This document shows positions 1-8,667 of a DNA stretch of 64,000 nucleotides, piece after piece. The DNA comes from Pseudobdellovibrionaceae bacterium. Lineage in GTDB: Bacteria > Bdellovibrionota > Bdellovibrionia > Bdellovibrionales > UBA1609. The first letter of the stretch is position 1; the number at the start of each line of letters is the position of its first letter. The position numbers were made by a program, and so were the translations under genes. Below the pieces are notes generated by a model, which was not told where the DNA came from, did not search any database, and saw nothing but the letters and a program-made list of their open reading frames with translations. The DNA lies in the NCBI GenBank assembly GCA_947444305.1, contig CANEZP010000008.1, positions 22,682 to 86,681 on the forward strand. Reading direction: 5' to 3'.

Positions 1-209
1 CCGGCTAAGCATGTGCGTTTGTCTTCTTTAGCGTCGACCACGCAGGCCTTCAGAGCGTTGGCGCGGAGCTTCGGCTTTACGGTGCGAAGCGATTGGGCGC
101 AGTTCACAACGGTGCTCACGAACTCTCTTTGGCATAGACGATCGCCGGCGGCTGCGGGTTGCGAAACGACTAATAAAGAGACGAAGCTGAGAGCAAATTT
201 TGCGAACAT
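1..209 (-). CDS. Secreted protein, N-terminal part (cut by window edge)
   Basis: An open frame runs from ATG at 207-209 to the window edge without a stop. The first residues, MFAKFALSFVSLLVVSQ followed by PAAAG, form a typical Sec signal peptide with an AxA cleavage site. The mature part seen (about 47 residues) is basic with at least four cysteines (RLCQRE, VNCAQ, KACVV, RTCLA), suggesting a small disulfide-bonded periplasmic protein. A GGGGTCC-like ribosome-binding stretch lies just upstream. The family is not recognised and the C-terminus is outside the window. Confidence 0.6.
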   Translation of the reverse strand, partial: MFAKFALSFVSLLVVSQPAAAGDRLCQREFVSTVVNCAQSLRTVKPKLRANALKACVVDAKEDKRTCLA

Positions 210-354
210 GTAAGTGGACCCCTTGTTTGATGAATACCTTGCAGAATACTTTTGCAAACGCACGGCCACGGGCCCGACAACGCAAGGTCTTGAATTGCGG
301 TAAAACGAATCACTGCATCATGTCCACGATACCGACAGGCTGTTGGAATGTTGA

Positions 355-1365
355 CTAGTTCAACGGAACCGTTAATTTTCGTAAACAAGAATGGTGATCA
401 CATTGATCCACCGTGCAGAATCGGAATCTCTCGAGATGAGACGGTCCTTGTAAACGACAGGGCACTTGAATGCGATGCACGCTATTGTTCGTACCCTCGT
501 AGGGAAACCAATCCCCTACGCAACCTGGGCCAAAGATAAATTCCGTTTTGAGACCGCACGCGACCGCGATGTGCCCGGGCCCACTGTCGTTGGCCAATGC
601 CGATTGCGCGCGCGAAACGAGCGTGATGAATTCGCGCAAAGAACCTTTGGCGAACAGCGGGATGTTTAGACGCTTACATTCGTCCACGAGGTTCCATTGC
701 TTGGCTAAGTCCGCGTCGCACATGACGAGCGGCTCATATTGACCCGCGGATTTTACGCGTTCGAGCAAGGGTAACCATAGGTCCCGCGGGTAGCGCCGCA
801 GGTGGTGGCTCGCACCGGGCAAGAAAACGTAGCGGGGTTTGGAGGGGTCGCCCCCGCAGCCGGTGATGCGCGTAGCGACGACGTTCTCGGCCCACTCGCG
901 TTCGGTTGTTTTAATCTCAATGTGGGTCGGCATGCGTTTGGGTTCGAAGCCCATGGCCTTTAACACTTCGAGGTCCCGCGCGATCGCGTCGACGAGGGCG
1001 CCGGGTTGGTCAAGGCGTTCGCTTCCGCGTGGAGTGTAGGCCCAACTGTGATGATGCAAAACCAATTTGACCGCACCCGCGAGCCACGCCCACTGGCAAA
1101 GACTCTTGGTCGCGTGAAAAGCCAGCAGCCAATCGAAGCTTTCACTACGTAAACGCCACAATGCTTTCAGCAGCGCGAATTTTGAACCCGCCACGACCGT
1201 ATGGATTTCATCGACCGCTTTTGAATTTTCGAGCACGGCGACGTTGATCGGATGGGTCAGCACGTGGATGACGGCGTCGGGATATTGAGCGCGCAAAGAA
1301 TCGAGCGCCGCGGTCCAGATCACCGTGTCGCCGATCGCCCTAAGCTTGATCGCTATTATCTTCAT
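355..1365 (-). CDS. Glycosyltransferase family 9 (ADP-heptose:LPS heptosyltransferase-like)
   Basis: A 336-residue protein of GT9 (WaaC/WaaF/WaaQ) length and layout. It starts MKIIAIKLRAIGDTVIWTAA, the classic N-terminal motif of the family. The C-terminal Rossmann half has VFLPGAS and the donor-binding stretch ALANDSGPGHIAVACG, then FIFGPG. Members move heptose or a related sugar from an ADP-sugar to the lipopolysaccharide inner core at the cytoplasmic face of the inner membrane. The exact acceptor cannot be read from sequence. It is followed on the same strand by an OM barrel gene, but no other LPS gene is adjacent. Confidence 0.85.
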   Translation of the reverse strand: MKIIAIKLRAIGDTVIWTAALDSLRAQYPDAVIHVLTHPINVAVLENSKAVDEIHTVVAGSKFALLKALWRLRSESFDWLLAFHATKSLCQWAWLAGAVKLVLHHHSWAYTPRGSERLDQPGALVDAIARDLEVLKAMGFEPKRMPTHIEIKTTEREWAENVVATRITGCGGDPSKPRYVFLPGASHHLRRYPRDLWLPLLERVKSAGQYEPLVMCDADLAKQWNLVDECKRLNIPLFAKGSLREFITLVSRAQSALANDSGPGHIAVACGLKTEFIFGPGCVGDWFPYEGTNNSVHRIQVPCRLQGPSHLERFRFCTVDQCDHHSCLRKLTVPLN

Positions 1366-1382
1366 GCGTGATCGAGATTAAA

Positions 1383-1958
1383 TCAGTCCCAACGGAAGGT
1401 CACGGCGAACGTCGGATAAATTACCGCGCGGCTATGCGTGACCTGAGCTAAGGCAGTTTGCCCGGTGATTTCTTCTTTGAAGCTGGCTTTGTAGTAGTTG
1501 ATCTTAGCGCCCATGAAGACGTTTTCCCACATCTGGGGCATGTAGCCCGCTTCAAACTTCAGACTGGTGCCGCGAAGCTCGGTTTCGGCCGCGCCGGCCC
1601 CGGCGTACGTTCCCTTACTGATGAGATTGTACGTGAGCGAAGTCTCCCAAGTGCGTGCCTTATCGAGGTAATACGTTAACTTCGGCCCCATATCGGCAAC
1701 CTTGAGCGATGTTTCGGTCGTGGTGGTTTCCGTAAAGCTGTACGAGCCGTAACTCCAACCGAGGACGACGCTGCCTTTTTTAGTAAGCGGAATACCTGCG
1801 GTTAAATCAAACATTATCCGTTTGTACTGGCTCGGCGAGCCTGACCCGTAGGTGAAGTCATCGGTGAAGTAAAAGGCATTCGCGCCGATCACCGGTTTCA
1901 CCGCGTGCGCACGAAACCCCGCTCCAACGAAAGCGAGTAGAATAAATAGCTTTTTCAC
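1383..1958 (-). CDS. Small outer-membrane beta-barrel protein
   Basis: 191 residues with an N-terminal signal peptide (MKKLFILLAFVGAGFRAHA). The mature part is made of alternating amphipathic strands with many aromatic residues (KPVIGANAFYFTDDFTYG, VVLGWSYGSYSFTE, PKLTYYLDKARTWETSLTYN) and ends in TFAVTFRWD, consistent with an 8-10 strand outer-membrane barrel. Its ATG overlaps the stop of the upstream thioesterase gene by 4 bp (ATGA), so the two are translationally coupled. Function unknown. Confidence 0.65.
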   Translation of the reverse strand: MKKLFILLAFVGAGFRAHAVKPVIGANAFYFTDDFTYGSGSPSQYKRIMFDLTAGIPLTKKGSVVLGWSYGSYSFTETTTTETSLKVADMGPKLTYYLDKARTWETSLTYNLISKGTYAGAGAAETELRGTSLKFEAGYMPQMWENVFMGAKINYYKASFKEEITGQTALAQVTHSRAVIYPTFAVTFRWD

Positions 1959-2464
1959 GTAGGCTCCTTCTGAGATTCCTTCTTAGGATCCTTTTTGCGC
2001 ACGTAAAGAGTTTTGATCACCTTAGCGATGAGCTCGCCCTTGCTATCGTGAACAAGTACTTCTTTATCGAAAAGGTACTTCTGCCCGCCCGCCGTTTTCT
2101 CGCGAATCTCTTGGATCTCTGCTTCCGTGTAGCGAAACTCGGCGATTAAGCGTCTTAACCCCGGCTTCAAGAAATCTATTTTCGCGGCCCTGTCCCACAC
2201 GATGTAATCGCGCCCGAGGTTTTGCATCAGCATCATCATGTAAAACGGATCGGTCATCGCGTAAATCGAGCCGCCGAAATGGCTGCCCACGTAGTTGCGG
2301 TTGTAAGCGTGCAAAGGTAGTTCGACGCGCATGTAACGGAAGTCAGCGTCGACCTTCTTGATCTTTATCCCCGCCCCTAAGAAAGGTACGTAGAGGTTGC
2401 CCAGCACGCGCAAGATATTCGGCGCAAAGGTCGGGCTAAACTTCCTAAGCAAGGGCGCGAACAT
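1955..2464 (-). CDS. DUF4442-type hotdog-fold thioesterase
   Basis: 169 residues. The core RNYVGSHFGGSIYAMTDPFY is the central hotdog helix region of the DUF4442/PaaI-like thioesterases, which carry the acidic catalytic residue in this helix (D in AMTDP). The strand region KIDFLKPG follows as in the family. It would hydrolyse an acyl-CoA or acyl-ACP in the cytoplasm; the substrate is unknown. The C-terminus is very basic (VRKKDPKKESQKEPT). It lies 3 bp after the lipoprotein stop and overlaps the downstream barrel gene by 4 bp, so the three genes look like one operon. Confidence 0.75.
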   Translation of the reverse strand: MFAPLLRKFSPTFAPNILRVLGNLYVPFLGAGIKIKKVDADFRYMRVELPLHAYNRNYVGSHFGGSIYAMTDPFYMMMLMQNLGRDYIVWDRAAKIDFLKPGLRRLIAEFRYTEAEIQEIREKTAGGQKYLFDKEVLVHDSKGELIAKVIKTLYVRKKDPKKESQKEPT

Positions 2465-2467
2465 GGT

Positions 2468-2905
2468 CTACTCCGCTGCCGGTTTCTTTTTCTTCGTCTT
2501 CTTAACCGGCTTCTTCTTCGCCGGCGCTTTCTTGGCCGCGGCTTTCTTCACCGGCGCGCTGCGAACGGGCGCGGCACGCGGGACCGCCGGTTCGACTTGC
2601 GGAACGACGTTGCCGTGCACCTCGGGTTCGGGCGTGCCTTCGGGTTTGCGTCGGTCGGGATTGCTCGGGTCTATGCCCATCGCCGCCAATTCGTCGTTAA
2701 GGATTTGATCGTCGGCCGCGGAAGACACGGGTGCGCTTGTGGTTCCGGTGTCCTCTTCTTCGTCGATCGGGCCCACGGGAGGATTTTCGATGCGGTAAAG
2801 CGTTTTCAGCTTGGCGTCTTCGGCCGCTTCTTGGCGAGTCTTCACCTGTGAGCAAGCGACCGATGAAAAGATAAGGCTGAGCAAAATAAACCGGCTAAGT
2901 TTCAC
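2468..2905 (-). CDS. Lipoprotein with Lys/Ala/Pro-rich histone H1-like tail
   Basis: 145 residues. The signal sequence MKLSRFILLSLIFSSVACSQ carries a plausible lipobox (SVAC). The middle is acidic (PIDEEEDTG), then Pro-rich. The last 35 residues are almost only Lys, Ala and Pro (PVKKAAAKKAPAKKKPVKK and onward), like histone H1 tails or peptidoglycan/DNA-binding spacers. A periplasmic tail of this kind probably binds an anionic polymer such as peptidoglycan or LPS; that is inference. First gene of a three-gene minus-strand operon. The RBS is GGAGGATATC just before ATG. Confidence 0.65.
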   Translation of the reverse strand: MKLSRFILLSLIFSSVACSQVKTRQEAAEDAKLKTLYRIENPPVGPIDEEEDTGTTSAPVSSAADDQILNDELAAMGIDPSNPDRRKPEGTPEPEVHGNVVPQVEPAVPRAAPVRSAPVKKAAAKKAPAKKKPVKKTKKKKPAAE

Positions 2906-3009
2906 GAGATATCCTCCACCCCCATAGTCTGTCTAAGGATTAGCCCGCAATCAAGGAGCTCGACGCGTCAGACCTACCTTTGGTGGGGAAAGTGGTTCAG
3001 CCTCTTCAA

Positions 3010-3420
3010 ATGAGCTGGAAAGTATTTCTCGTTACGTTGGTGTGTTTGATCGTCGTCGACTTTCTTTGGATCGGGGTCGTGGCTAAGAGTTTCTACGCCA
3101 CCCACCTCGCCGAAATCGGTAATTACGAGGACGGCAAGCTTAAGGTCGTGTACTGGTCGGCCGTTATGGTTTACCTCATCCTCGCCGTGGGGATTTGTGT
3201 TTACGCCCTGCCGCTCGCCGCGCAAAGCGACTCCATGTTGGTGGCTTTCGCCTACGGCGCGGGTCTCGGCTTTGTGACTTACGGGATTTATGACTTCACG
3301 AACTACGCGACGCTGAAATCTTACCCGCTAATTTTGCTGGCGGGCGATTTGACCTGGGGGACGTTCGTTTGCGGGCTCACCACCTGCGTCGCCCGCTACG
3401 CCCAAGAACATTTCAGTTAA
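3010..3420 (+). CDS. DUF2177 family membrane protein
   Basis: 136 residues from ATG 3010. The longer frame opens at TTG 2980, but homologues of this family begin close to the first membrane segment (MSWKVFLVTLVCLIVVDFLW). Four membrane segments can be seen. Family marks include DFLWIGVVAKSFYATHL near the start and the glycine-rich YGAGLGFVTYGIYDFTNYA and LLAGDLTWGTFVCG later. DUF2177 proteins are small integral inner-membrane proteins of unknown function. It is convergent with the metallopeptidase gene, 6 bp away. Confidence 0.8.
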   Translation: MSWKVFLVTLVCLIVVDFLWIGVVAKSFYATHLAEIGNYEDGKLKVVYWSAVMVYLILAVGICVYALPLAAQSDSMLVAFAYGAGLGFVTYGIYDFTNYATLKSYPLILLAGDLTWGTFVCGLTTCVARYAQEHFS

Positions 3421-3426
3421 CCTAGA

Positions 3427-4206
3427 CTAGCGCACGCACGAGCGAAGTTCGCCGCCTTCGAAGCCCTTTTCGAAAGCCGCGACTCTCTGTGCGCTCGAAC
3501 CGTGCGTGAATGAGTCAGGCACGACGTAACCTTGGCTGCGCTTCTGCAAACGATCATCACCGACGGCGCTCGCGGCGCTCATCGCCGATTCAACATCCCC
3601 GGGTTCAAGGACATTCTTCGTCGCGTCCGTTTGCTTCGCCCACACGCCCGCCAAACAATCGGCTTGCAACTCGACCGCGACCGAACTGCCGCCTTTCATG
3701 AGTCCGAGTTGGTGTTGCACGTGGTGCCCCACTTCGTGAGCGACCACGTAGGCGCCGGCGAATTCACCTTTGGCGCCGAGCGTGCCCGACAATTCATCTA
3801 AAAAGCCAAGATCCATGTAAAGGCGTTGGTCGCCGGGGCAATAAAACGGCCCACTCGCGCTGCTCGCGCGCCCGCACGCCGACTTAACCTGGCCGCGAAA
3901 CAAAACCAAACTCGGTTGCTCGTACCGGTGCCCCTCTTTTTGAAAAAGCGCGGAAAAAACATCTTCGGTATCGGCCAGCACGACCGAAACGAATTTCTTG
4001 CGATCATCACCTTTGGGGTCCGAGGCGGGAGCCGAAGATTGCGTTTGCGCTTGGTCCATATTCTGCGCCAAAAACGCGAGCGGATTTCCGCCCATGAGAT
4101 AGACGATGACCGCGCCGATCAGAAGCCCTCCGCCGCCGAGCGACTTCGCGCCGAACGCCCTTTGATCAATTACGTTTCCGCTTTCTCTTCTATCCCGCCA
4201 CAACAT
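3427..4206 (-). CDS. Neutral zinc metallopeptidase, YpfJ family
   Basis: 259 residues, usual length for the family (PF04228). The N-terminus has the family hallmark (MLWRDRRESGNVIDQR), followed by one membrane segment (LGGGGLLIGAVIVYLMGG) and a linker rich in Gln, Ser and Ala. The catalytic domain has the zinc site VVAHEVGHHVQHQLG (HExxH) and the conserved FYCPGDQRLYMD and LQADCLAGVWA motifs. It is probably membrane anchored with the protease domain outside the cytoplasm. Substrate unknown. Confidence 0.9.
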   Translation of the reverse strand: MLWRDRRESGNVIDQRAFGAKSLGGGGLLIGAVIVYLMGGNPLAFLAQNMDQAQTQSSAPASDPKGDDRKKFVSVVLADTEDVFSALFQKEGHRYEQPSLVLFRGQVKSACGRASSASGPFYCPGDQRLYMDLGFLDELSGTLGAKGEFAGAYVVAHEVGHHVQHQLGLMKGGSSVAVELQADCLAGVWAKQTDATKNVLEPGDVESAMSAASAVGDDRLQKRSQGYVVPDSFTHGSSAQRVAAFEKGFEGGELRSCVR

Positions 4207-4281
4207 TCGCTACTCCCTGGAAAATTAAATTGCACATAATTGCCCCGCATTTACATCGAATCGGCCCACTCGAATGAGCTA

Positions 4282-4316
4282 TTGCAAACTATAATCCCGA
4301 TTCGTATACCCTAGGC
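4282..4316 (+). promoter_or_regulatory. Promoter of chaA, probably giving a leaderless mRNA
   Basis: A -35-like TTGCAA (4282-4287), 17-bp spacer and -10-like TATACC (4305-4310) lie so that transcription would begin about 7 bp after the -10, on the A of ATG 4317. No Shine-Dalgarno sequence is present. The same layout recurs before several other genes in the window. Confidence 0.45.
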
Positions 4317-5417
4317 ATGACGAACGCAAATATTGCTCCACGTAAGATTCCCCTCGACATGTCTCACCTGCTTTCCTTCGCTTGCCTTCTCGTGCTGATC
4401 GGCTCCGTTGCTTACGGTACCGCGGCATTCTGGGTACAAGGTTTAGCGATGTTGTTTTTAGGTGCATCGGTCCTCACGGCCGTGCACCACGCCGAAGTCG
4501 TTGCCCACCGGGTAGGTCCTTCGCTCGGAGCTTTGATTCTAGCGCTCGCGGTGACCGTCATCGAAGTGGGCCTGATCGTATCGCTCATGAGTAATGATTC
4601 GGCCGACTCGCCCACGGTCGCGCGCGATACCGTTTTCTCGGCGGTGATTATCGTGACTAACGGGATCGTGGGCGTTTGCTTGTTACTCGGGGGCCTAAGG
4701 CACCGGGAGCTTGGCTTTCAAATTCAAGGGGCGAGTTCACTGCTTGCCGTGCTCGCGGTCTTGGCCGGTCTAACGATGGTGTTGCCGAATTTCACGACCT
4801 CCACCGTGGGTTCGACGTATAGTTTCGGGCAGTTGATCTTCGTGTCGCTCGCCTGCCTGCTTTTGTACGGCTTGCTCGTTTTTTTCCAAACGATTTCGCA
4901 CAAAGATTATTTTGAACCGCGCCCGATCGAGACGCTGGTTCCGCACATGAGCACGCCGTCCCTGCGCCTGACCTGGTTGAGCTTCGCCGGCTTGATGATT
5001 AGCCTGACCGCCGTGATCGGTTTCGCAAAAGTTTTGAGCCCCGCGATTGAAGCCGGGGTCACCGCGCTGAACGCGCCCCGCATCGTCGTGGGGATCGTGA
5101 TCGCGCTTCTCGTGCTGTTGCCCGAAACATGGGCGGCCATATCGGCGGCGCGCGCGAATCAATTGCAAACGAGTTTAAATCTGGCGCTCGGTTCGGGCGC
5201 GGCAAGCATCGCGCTGACGATTCCGGTCGTTGCCGCGTTTTCGATCATGACCGAACGTAAGCTCGCGCTCGGCCTCGATAGCAAAGGCATGGCGTTTTTA
5301 TTACTGACCTTTATTCTCGGCGGATTAACCCTCGGCACGGGCCGTACGACCGCGCTCCAAGGCGCGACGCATCTGGTTTTACTCATGGCTTACCTGGTAA
5401 TGTCGTTTATTCCCTAA
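4317..5417 (+). CDS. chaA: Calcium/sodium:proton antiporter, ChaA family
   Basis: 366 residues, the same length as E. coli ChaA. About 11 membrane segments. Two family repeats are visible: the first around AVTVIEVGLIVSLM (residues 80-95, with the ion-binding Glu) and the second around VIALLVLLPETWAAISAA (residues 255-275, also with a Glu in the same helix position). The C-terminus TGRTTALQGATHLVLLMAYL matches the ChaA end closely. It exchanges cytoplasmic Ca2+ or Na+ for protons. An alternative ATG at 4359 would remove 14 residues before the first helix; the upstream ATG is preferred because a -10-like box sits exactly 6 nt before it. Confidence 0.88.
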   Translation: MTNANIAPRKIPLDMSHLLSFACLLVLIGSVAYGTAAFWVQGLAMLFLGASVLTAVHHAEVVAHRVGPSLGALILALAVTVIEVGLIVSLMSNDSADSPTVARDTVFSAVIIVTNGIVGVCLLLGGLRHRELGFQIQGASSLLAVLAVLAGLTMVLPNFTTSTVGSTYSFGQLIFVSLACLLLYGLLVFFQTISHKDYFEPRPIETLVPHMSTPSLRLTWLSFAGLMISLTAVIGFAKVLSPAIEAGVTALNAPRIVVGIVIALLVLLPETWAAISAARANQLQTSLNLALGSGAASIALTIPVVAAFSIMTERKLALGLDSKGMAFLLLTFILGGLTLGTGRTTALQGATHLVLLMAYLVMSFIP

Positions 5418-5435
5418 GGACTGGCGACGTTGCCG

Positions 5436-6557
5436 TTAGCGGTGCTGGAGCAAGCCCGCGAATTCTCGCTTAAGCCTTTGGGTCAGAATTGCGTCGGCGT
5501 CCGTTCCTAGGTAGGTGACGTAAAATCCATCGGGATACTCGTGGGACGAATCCGCGATGGCGGCGGCAAACGTTTTAAAAATCTTGCCGATGAATTCGGC
5601 CTTAGTCATCTTCGCGGCCTTCGCGAGATTATAGAGCTTACCGATCTCGCACCTGGTTCCACCAAAGTAAGCGTAGGCATCTGACGCCTCCGTGGGAGGT
5701 GCGGCTAAGCACTTTGAAAAGCTTCTCGAAGCTTCGCCGCCGGTTGCGACCACCATAATTTCGAGGTCATCGGCGTCGACCGCGGCCAAGGTGTCGGCGA
5801 AGAGTTCATGGTACTTCGACATTTCGAAGAAATTATTTTTGAAGTTCTCTCGACGGCCGTGGAAGTTTTTCGCGATGGCTTCGATGCGGACCAGCTCCTC
5901 GCAGGCTTTTTGAACCATCGGCAACGGATCACCTGCTAAGTAGTTGGCGTAGATTTTTTTAACGTATTCGGGATCTTTGATCTTGCCGTCTTTGCACACG
6001 AGATCAAAGCCGAAGAGAACGTTACTTTTACGATCGAGCGCGACTCTCGCTTCACGCACCTGCCGCAGGTAAGCAGCAAACTTCGGGACTGAATTTTCGA
6101 GTGCGTTGGAAAACAGAACATGCGCGTATTCATGAACGCTGACCGCGAGCGAAGTTTCAACGAGATCGGCACGTAAACCGCGAAATTGCGTACCGGTCGT
6201 CATCGTGTTGCGTTCGATATCGTAGTGCGCGGCCGGAATAGACGTTTTGAACGGAACTTCGCTAACAATTTCCGGGCCGACCTGGGACCAAATCTTAAGT
6301 TTCAAACTTTCCGGTACCGTAAGGGCCGGTCCGTAGTCCGCGTTGAGTTGATTCAGCTTTGACAAAATCTTTTGCACGTCGTCCATCGACGGCGCGGGCA
6401 AATTCACGAAGAAGTTATTGTAGTCCCCGGTCGTAATATTCACTTTGGTATTTCCGGCGAGCACCGTCTCGTACGTGTCCGTTGAGACGAGCTTCAATGG
6501 CTCTTGTGAAAAGGCCGGCTGCGCAAAAAAGATTGAGATGATGACCGCGATTTTCAT
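5436..6557 (-). CDS. Secreted putative gluzincin metallopeptidase
   Basis: 373 residues from ATG 6557, which overlaps the upstream stop by 4 bp; a frame 25 residues longer exists but would run into the upstream gene. The signal peptide is MKIAVIISIFFAQPAFSQ. The centre carries SLAVSVHEYAHVLFSNAL, an HExxH zinc motif, and about 100 residues later MSKYHELFADTLAA, where the second Glu (ELFAD) could be the third zinc ligand of a gluzincin. Cysteines are in the second half (DLVCKDG, QKACEEL, FSKCLAA, GTRCEIG). I do not recognise a named family, so peptidase activity is inferred from the two motifs only. Confidence 0.55.
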   Translation of the reverse strand: MKIAVIISIFFAQPAFSQEPLKLVSTDTYETVLAGNTKVNITTGDYNNFFVNLPAPSMDDVQKILSKLNQLNADYGPALTVPESLKLKIWSQVGPEIVSEVPFKTSIPAAHYDIERNTMTTGTQFRGLRADLVETSLAVSVHEYAHVLFSNALENSVPKFAAYLRQVREARVALDRKSNVLFGFDLVCKDGKIKDPEYVKKIYANYLAGDPLPMVQKACEELVRIEAIAKNFHGRRENFKNNFFEMSKYHELFADTLAAVDADDLEIMVVATGGEASRSFSKCLAAPPTEASDAYAYFGGTRCEIGKLYNLAKAAKMTKAEFIGKIFKTFAAAIADSSHEYPDGFYVTYLGTDADAILTQRLKREFAGLLQHR

Positions 6558-7624
6558 TTGCACAACTCCGGGTTTTTTATTCTCGCTAAGATTTTGTCGC
6601 CAAACGTGATCGCCATATTGTCGATTTCCCAATCCGGCCGATCGCCCTGCACGAGCCGCTCGTGTACGTAAGAAAGAAGACGGTACTTGGCGCCTTCACC
6701 GTAAAGGCTTTTGAGCACGAAGCCCCAGAAGTGATAGTGGTTACCGGCAAGGTCCGACGAGTAAAGAACGGGCTCGATCCGCTTCGCGAGAATCGCTCCC
6801 CGGCGGCGGCTGCCCATGTCGGCGTCGGCCATCATCATCCAAGTAATTACGCCCAAGGCGACGATCGGATTTTCGTATTGCGCGACCGCGCGATCGAACA
6901 AGGCTTCGTAAGCCACCGAACCGTTCGGTTGTTCTAAGACCCAAAGAAACAGCGGGCTCGCGATAAGATTCGCGGACTGGGCGGCTTTGATCCACGCCGC
7001 GTACTGCGGGTGCTCGGGATCGCCAAGCGGTTGAGTGGTGGCGCTGCTGCAGATCTCGCCGTAATACCAATTTTTACGACAGTTAAACATGGCGATTTTG
7101 TTGCGCCCGTCGTCTTCGGTAAAACGCGGCCATACTAAATTTTTGGTCGCGGGCAATAGTTCAGAGATGCGCTCTTTGAGATCTGGGTCGGTACTTAAAT
7201 TGTAGGCTTTGCTTTCGTTCAAGCGGTATTGAGTTTCCAATTTTGCGGAAAGGAACAGATAAGCGCCGAACCAATTTTCATCCGGCAATGCGGAAACGTT
7301 AATTCTTCCCGTATTAATGAAGGCGTTCTGTAGGAAATAATCCGAATCCGAGTAAAAGAGTTTCGTAGTGCCGATCAGGAGCTGATTGAAGCTTACGGCC
7401 GGAGCCCAAAGCGCGATCTCCGTCTTTAAGCGCGAGCCCACCTCGCCCATCACGTCCAGATAAGTCTTGCCGGTTTTATTCAAATATTCGGCCACTCGTG
7501 ACGAGATTCGGCACGCGAAACGGTCCTGCCTGGCGGGGTTAAAACCCGAATAAAGCTCGGCCTCGGCGGTAGCGCACGCGGCGGCCGTCAGCAGACAGGC
7601 AAACATAAGTTTGAGGCGGAGCAT
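6554..7624 (-). CDS. Secreted protein of unknown function, coupled to the putative metallopeptidase
   Basis: 356 residues from ATG 7624. A frame 21 residues longer would overlap the methyltransferase gene. The signal sequence MLRLKLMFACLLTAAACATAEA could be either Sec type or a weak lipobox. The mature protein has cysteines (FACRIS, MFNCRKNWYYGEICSS, NPELC at the end) and aromatic-rich stretches. Its stop overlaps the start of the next gene (ATGA), so the pair is translationally coupled and may act together outside the cytoplasm. No known domain is recognised. Confidence 0.5.
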   Translation of the reverse strand: MLRLKLMFACLLTAAACATAEAELYSGFNPARQDRFACRISSRVAEYLNKTGKTYLDVMGEVGSRLKTEIALWAPAVSFNQLLIGTTKLFYSDSDYFLQNAFINTGRINVSALPDENWFGAYLFLSAKLETQYRLNESKAYNLSTDPDLKERISELLPATKNLVWPRFTEDDGRNKIAMFNCRKNWYYGEICSSATTQPLGDPEHPQYAAWIKAAQSANLIASPLFLWVLEQPNGSVAYEALFDRAVAQYENPIVALGVITWMMMADADMGSRRRGAILAKRIEPVLYSSDLAGNHYHFWGFVLKSLYGEGAKYRLLSYVHERLVQGDRPDWEIDNMAITFGDKILARIKNPELCK

Positions 7625-7661
7625 GGTAAGCACTTTTGCAAGCCCTAAGCCATGCCCCTGG

Positions 7662-8354
7662 TTAGGTTTTCTTACCGCACCAACCACCGATCATGAAGGA
7701 TCGGAAGAATTGCACGGGGCTAAGCAAGCCGCTTTCCGCCAGCATCCGCTCCGTTTCTTCCGGCGAAAGCACGGTGAGAACCTCTTTGAGCTGTCGCGGT
7801 AGATCAACGATTGCCTCGGGCGTCGCGCCCATCAGCGTATGAACGGCCTCCCAGTTCTTCAGCATTGCCGGGAAGTTGGATGAATTAAGATCGTAGCTGA
7901 TTTCGGTATTGATCAAGTGACCTCCCGGCTTCAAACGATCGGTCATCGCTTTATAAAAACTGAGACGATCATCTCGCTTCACGAAATGCCCGACGAGTAC
8001 ACATACGGTGGCATCAAACTTTTCTGCGGCCGGTACGTCGTGAACGTAGCCGTTGACGAGTTCGCAGCGATCGAGCACGCCGGCCGCAAGCAGACGCTCG
8101 CGGCAGACTTCGAGCATCGGGGCCGCGGGATCCACGCCTTTGAACGTCCATTTCGGATAGGCCTCCGCGAGGGATAAAATTTCGGCCCCGGTACCTACGC
8201 CGACGCAAAGAATCCGTGCATTTTCGGGAAGTTCACGCAGCATCAAGCGAATAAGAAAGTGCATGTTGTCCGTTATGGGTGACAAACGCCGGTTGCGTTC
8301 GTCGTAGATCTGCGAAATTTCTTTGGTGAAGAAATCAGGCGGTGTGGTCTTCAT
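7662..8354 (-). CDS. Class I SAM-dependent methyltransferase
   Basis: 230 residues. Motif I is ILCVGVGTGAEILSLAE (AdoMet glycine-rich loop), motif II is FKGVDPAAPMLE with the acidic ribose-binding residue, and the post-II region is CELVNGYVHDVP; FDATVCVLVGHFV follows, then RLKPGGHLINTE. This is the standard Rossmann methyltransferase fold (methyltransf_25 type). The acceptor is unknown. It is the first gene of the minus-strand group that also holds the two secreted proteins. Confidence 0.8.
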   Translation of the reverse strand: MKTTPPDFFTKEISQIYDERNRRLSPITDNMHFLIRLMLRELPENARILCVGVGTGAEILSLAEAYPKWTFKGVDPAAPMLEVCRERLLAAGVLDRCELVNGYVHDVPAAEKFDATVCVLVGHFVKRDDRLSFYKAMTDRLKPGGHLINTEISYDLNSSNFPAMLKNWEAVHTLMGATPEAIVDLPRQLKEVLTVLSPEETERMLAESGLLSPVQFFRSFMIGGWCGKKT

Positions 8355-8430
8355 CTTGATCCCCCATGACTGTGGTCGCTCGCATCGTATCCTGATTTAC
8401 AAACGCAAGAAAGTGACTGACCATTAAGTT

Positions 8431-8667
8431 ATGAAAATACTCGGATCATTGGTGAGCATTTGGGGCGCGGGCGTTGTCGTTTTCAACGCGGTTTATTACG
8501 CCGTTTGGCTCTCGTTAAAAGATGCCGCCGAAACACTGCCCAACGGGGATCATCAGTTCGTGCGGGAGTACGGCCACGGCTACTTCATCTTCGGTTTTTT
8601 ATTCGGCCTCGCCGTTACCTACGGCGGAATCAAGTTGTACATGCGCAAAGCTAAAGAGCCCGCATGA
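8431..8667 (+). CDS. Small two-helix membrane protein
   Basis: 78 residues with two hydrophobic segments (LVSIWGAGVVVFNAVYYAVW and YFIFGFLFGLAVTYGGIKLY) and a basic tail (RKAKEPA). It is coupled to the zinc-ribbon gene by an ATGA overlap (8664-8667), so the two products are probably made together. There is no clear Shine-Dalgarno sequence upstream. No family recognised. Confidence 0.6.
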   Translation: MKILGSLVSIWGAGVVVFNAVYYAVWLSLKDAAETLPNGDHQFVREYGHGYFIFGFLFGLAVTYGGIKLYMRKAKEPA

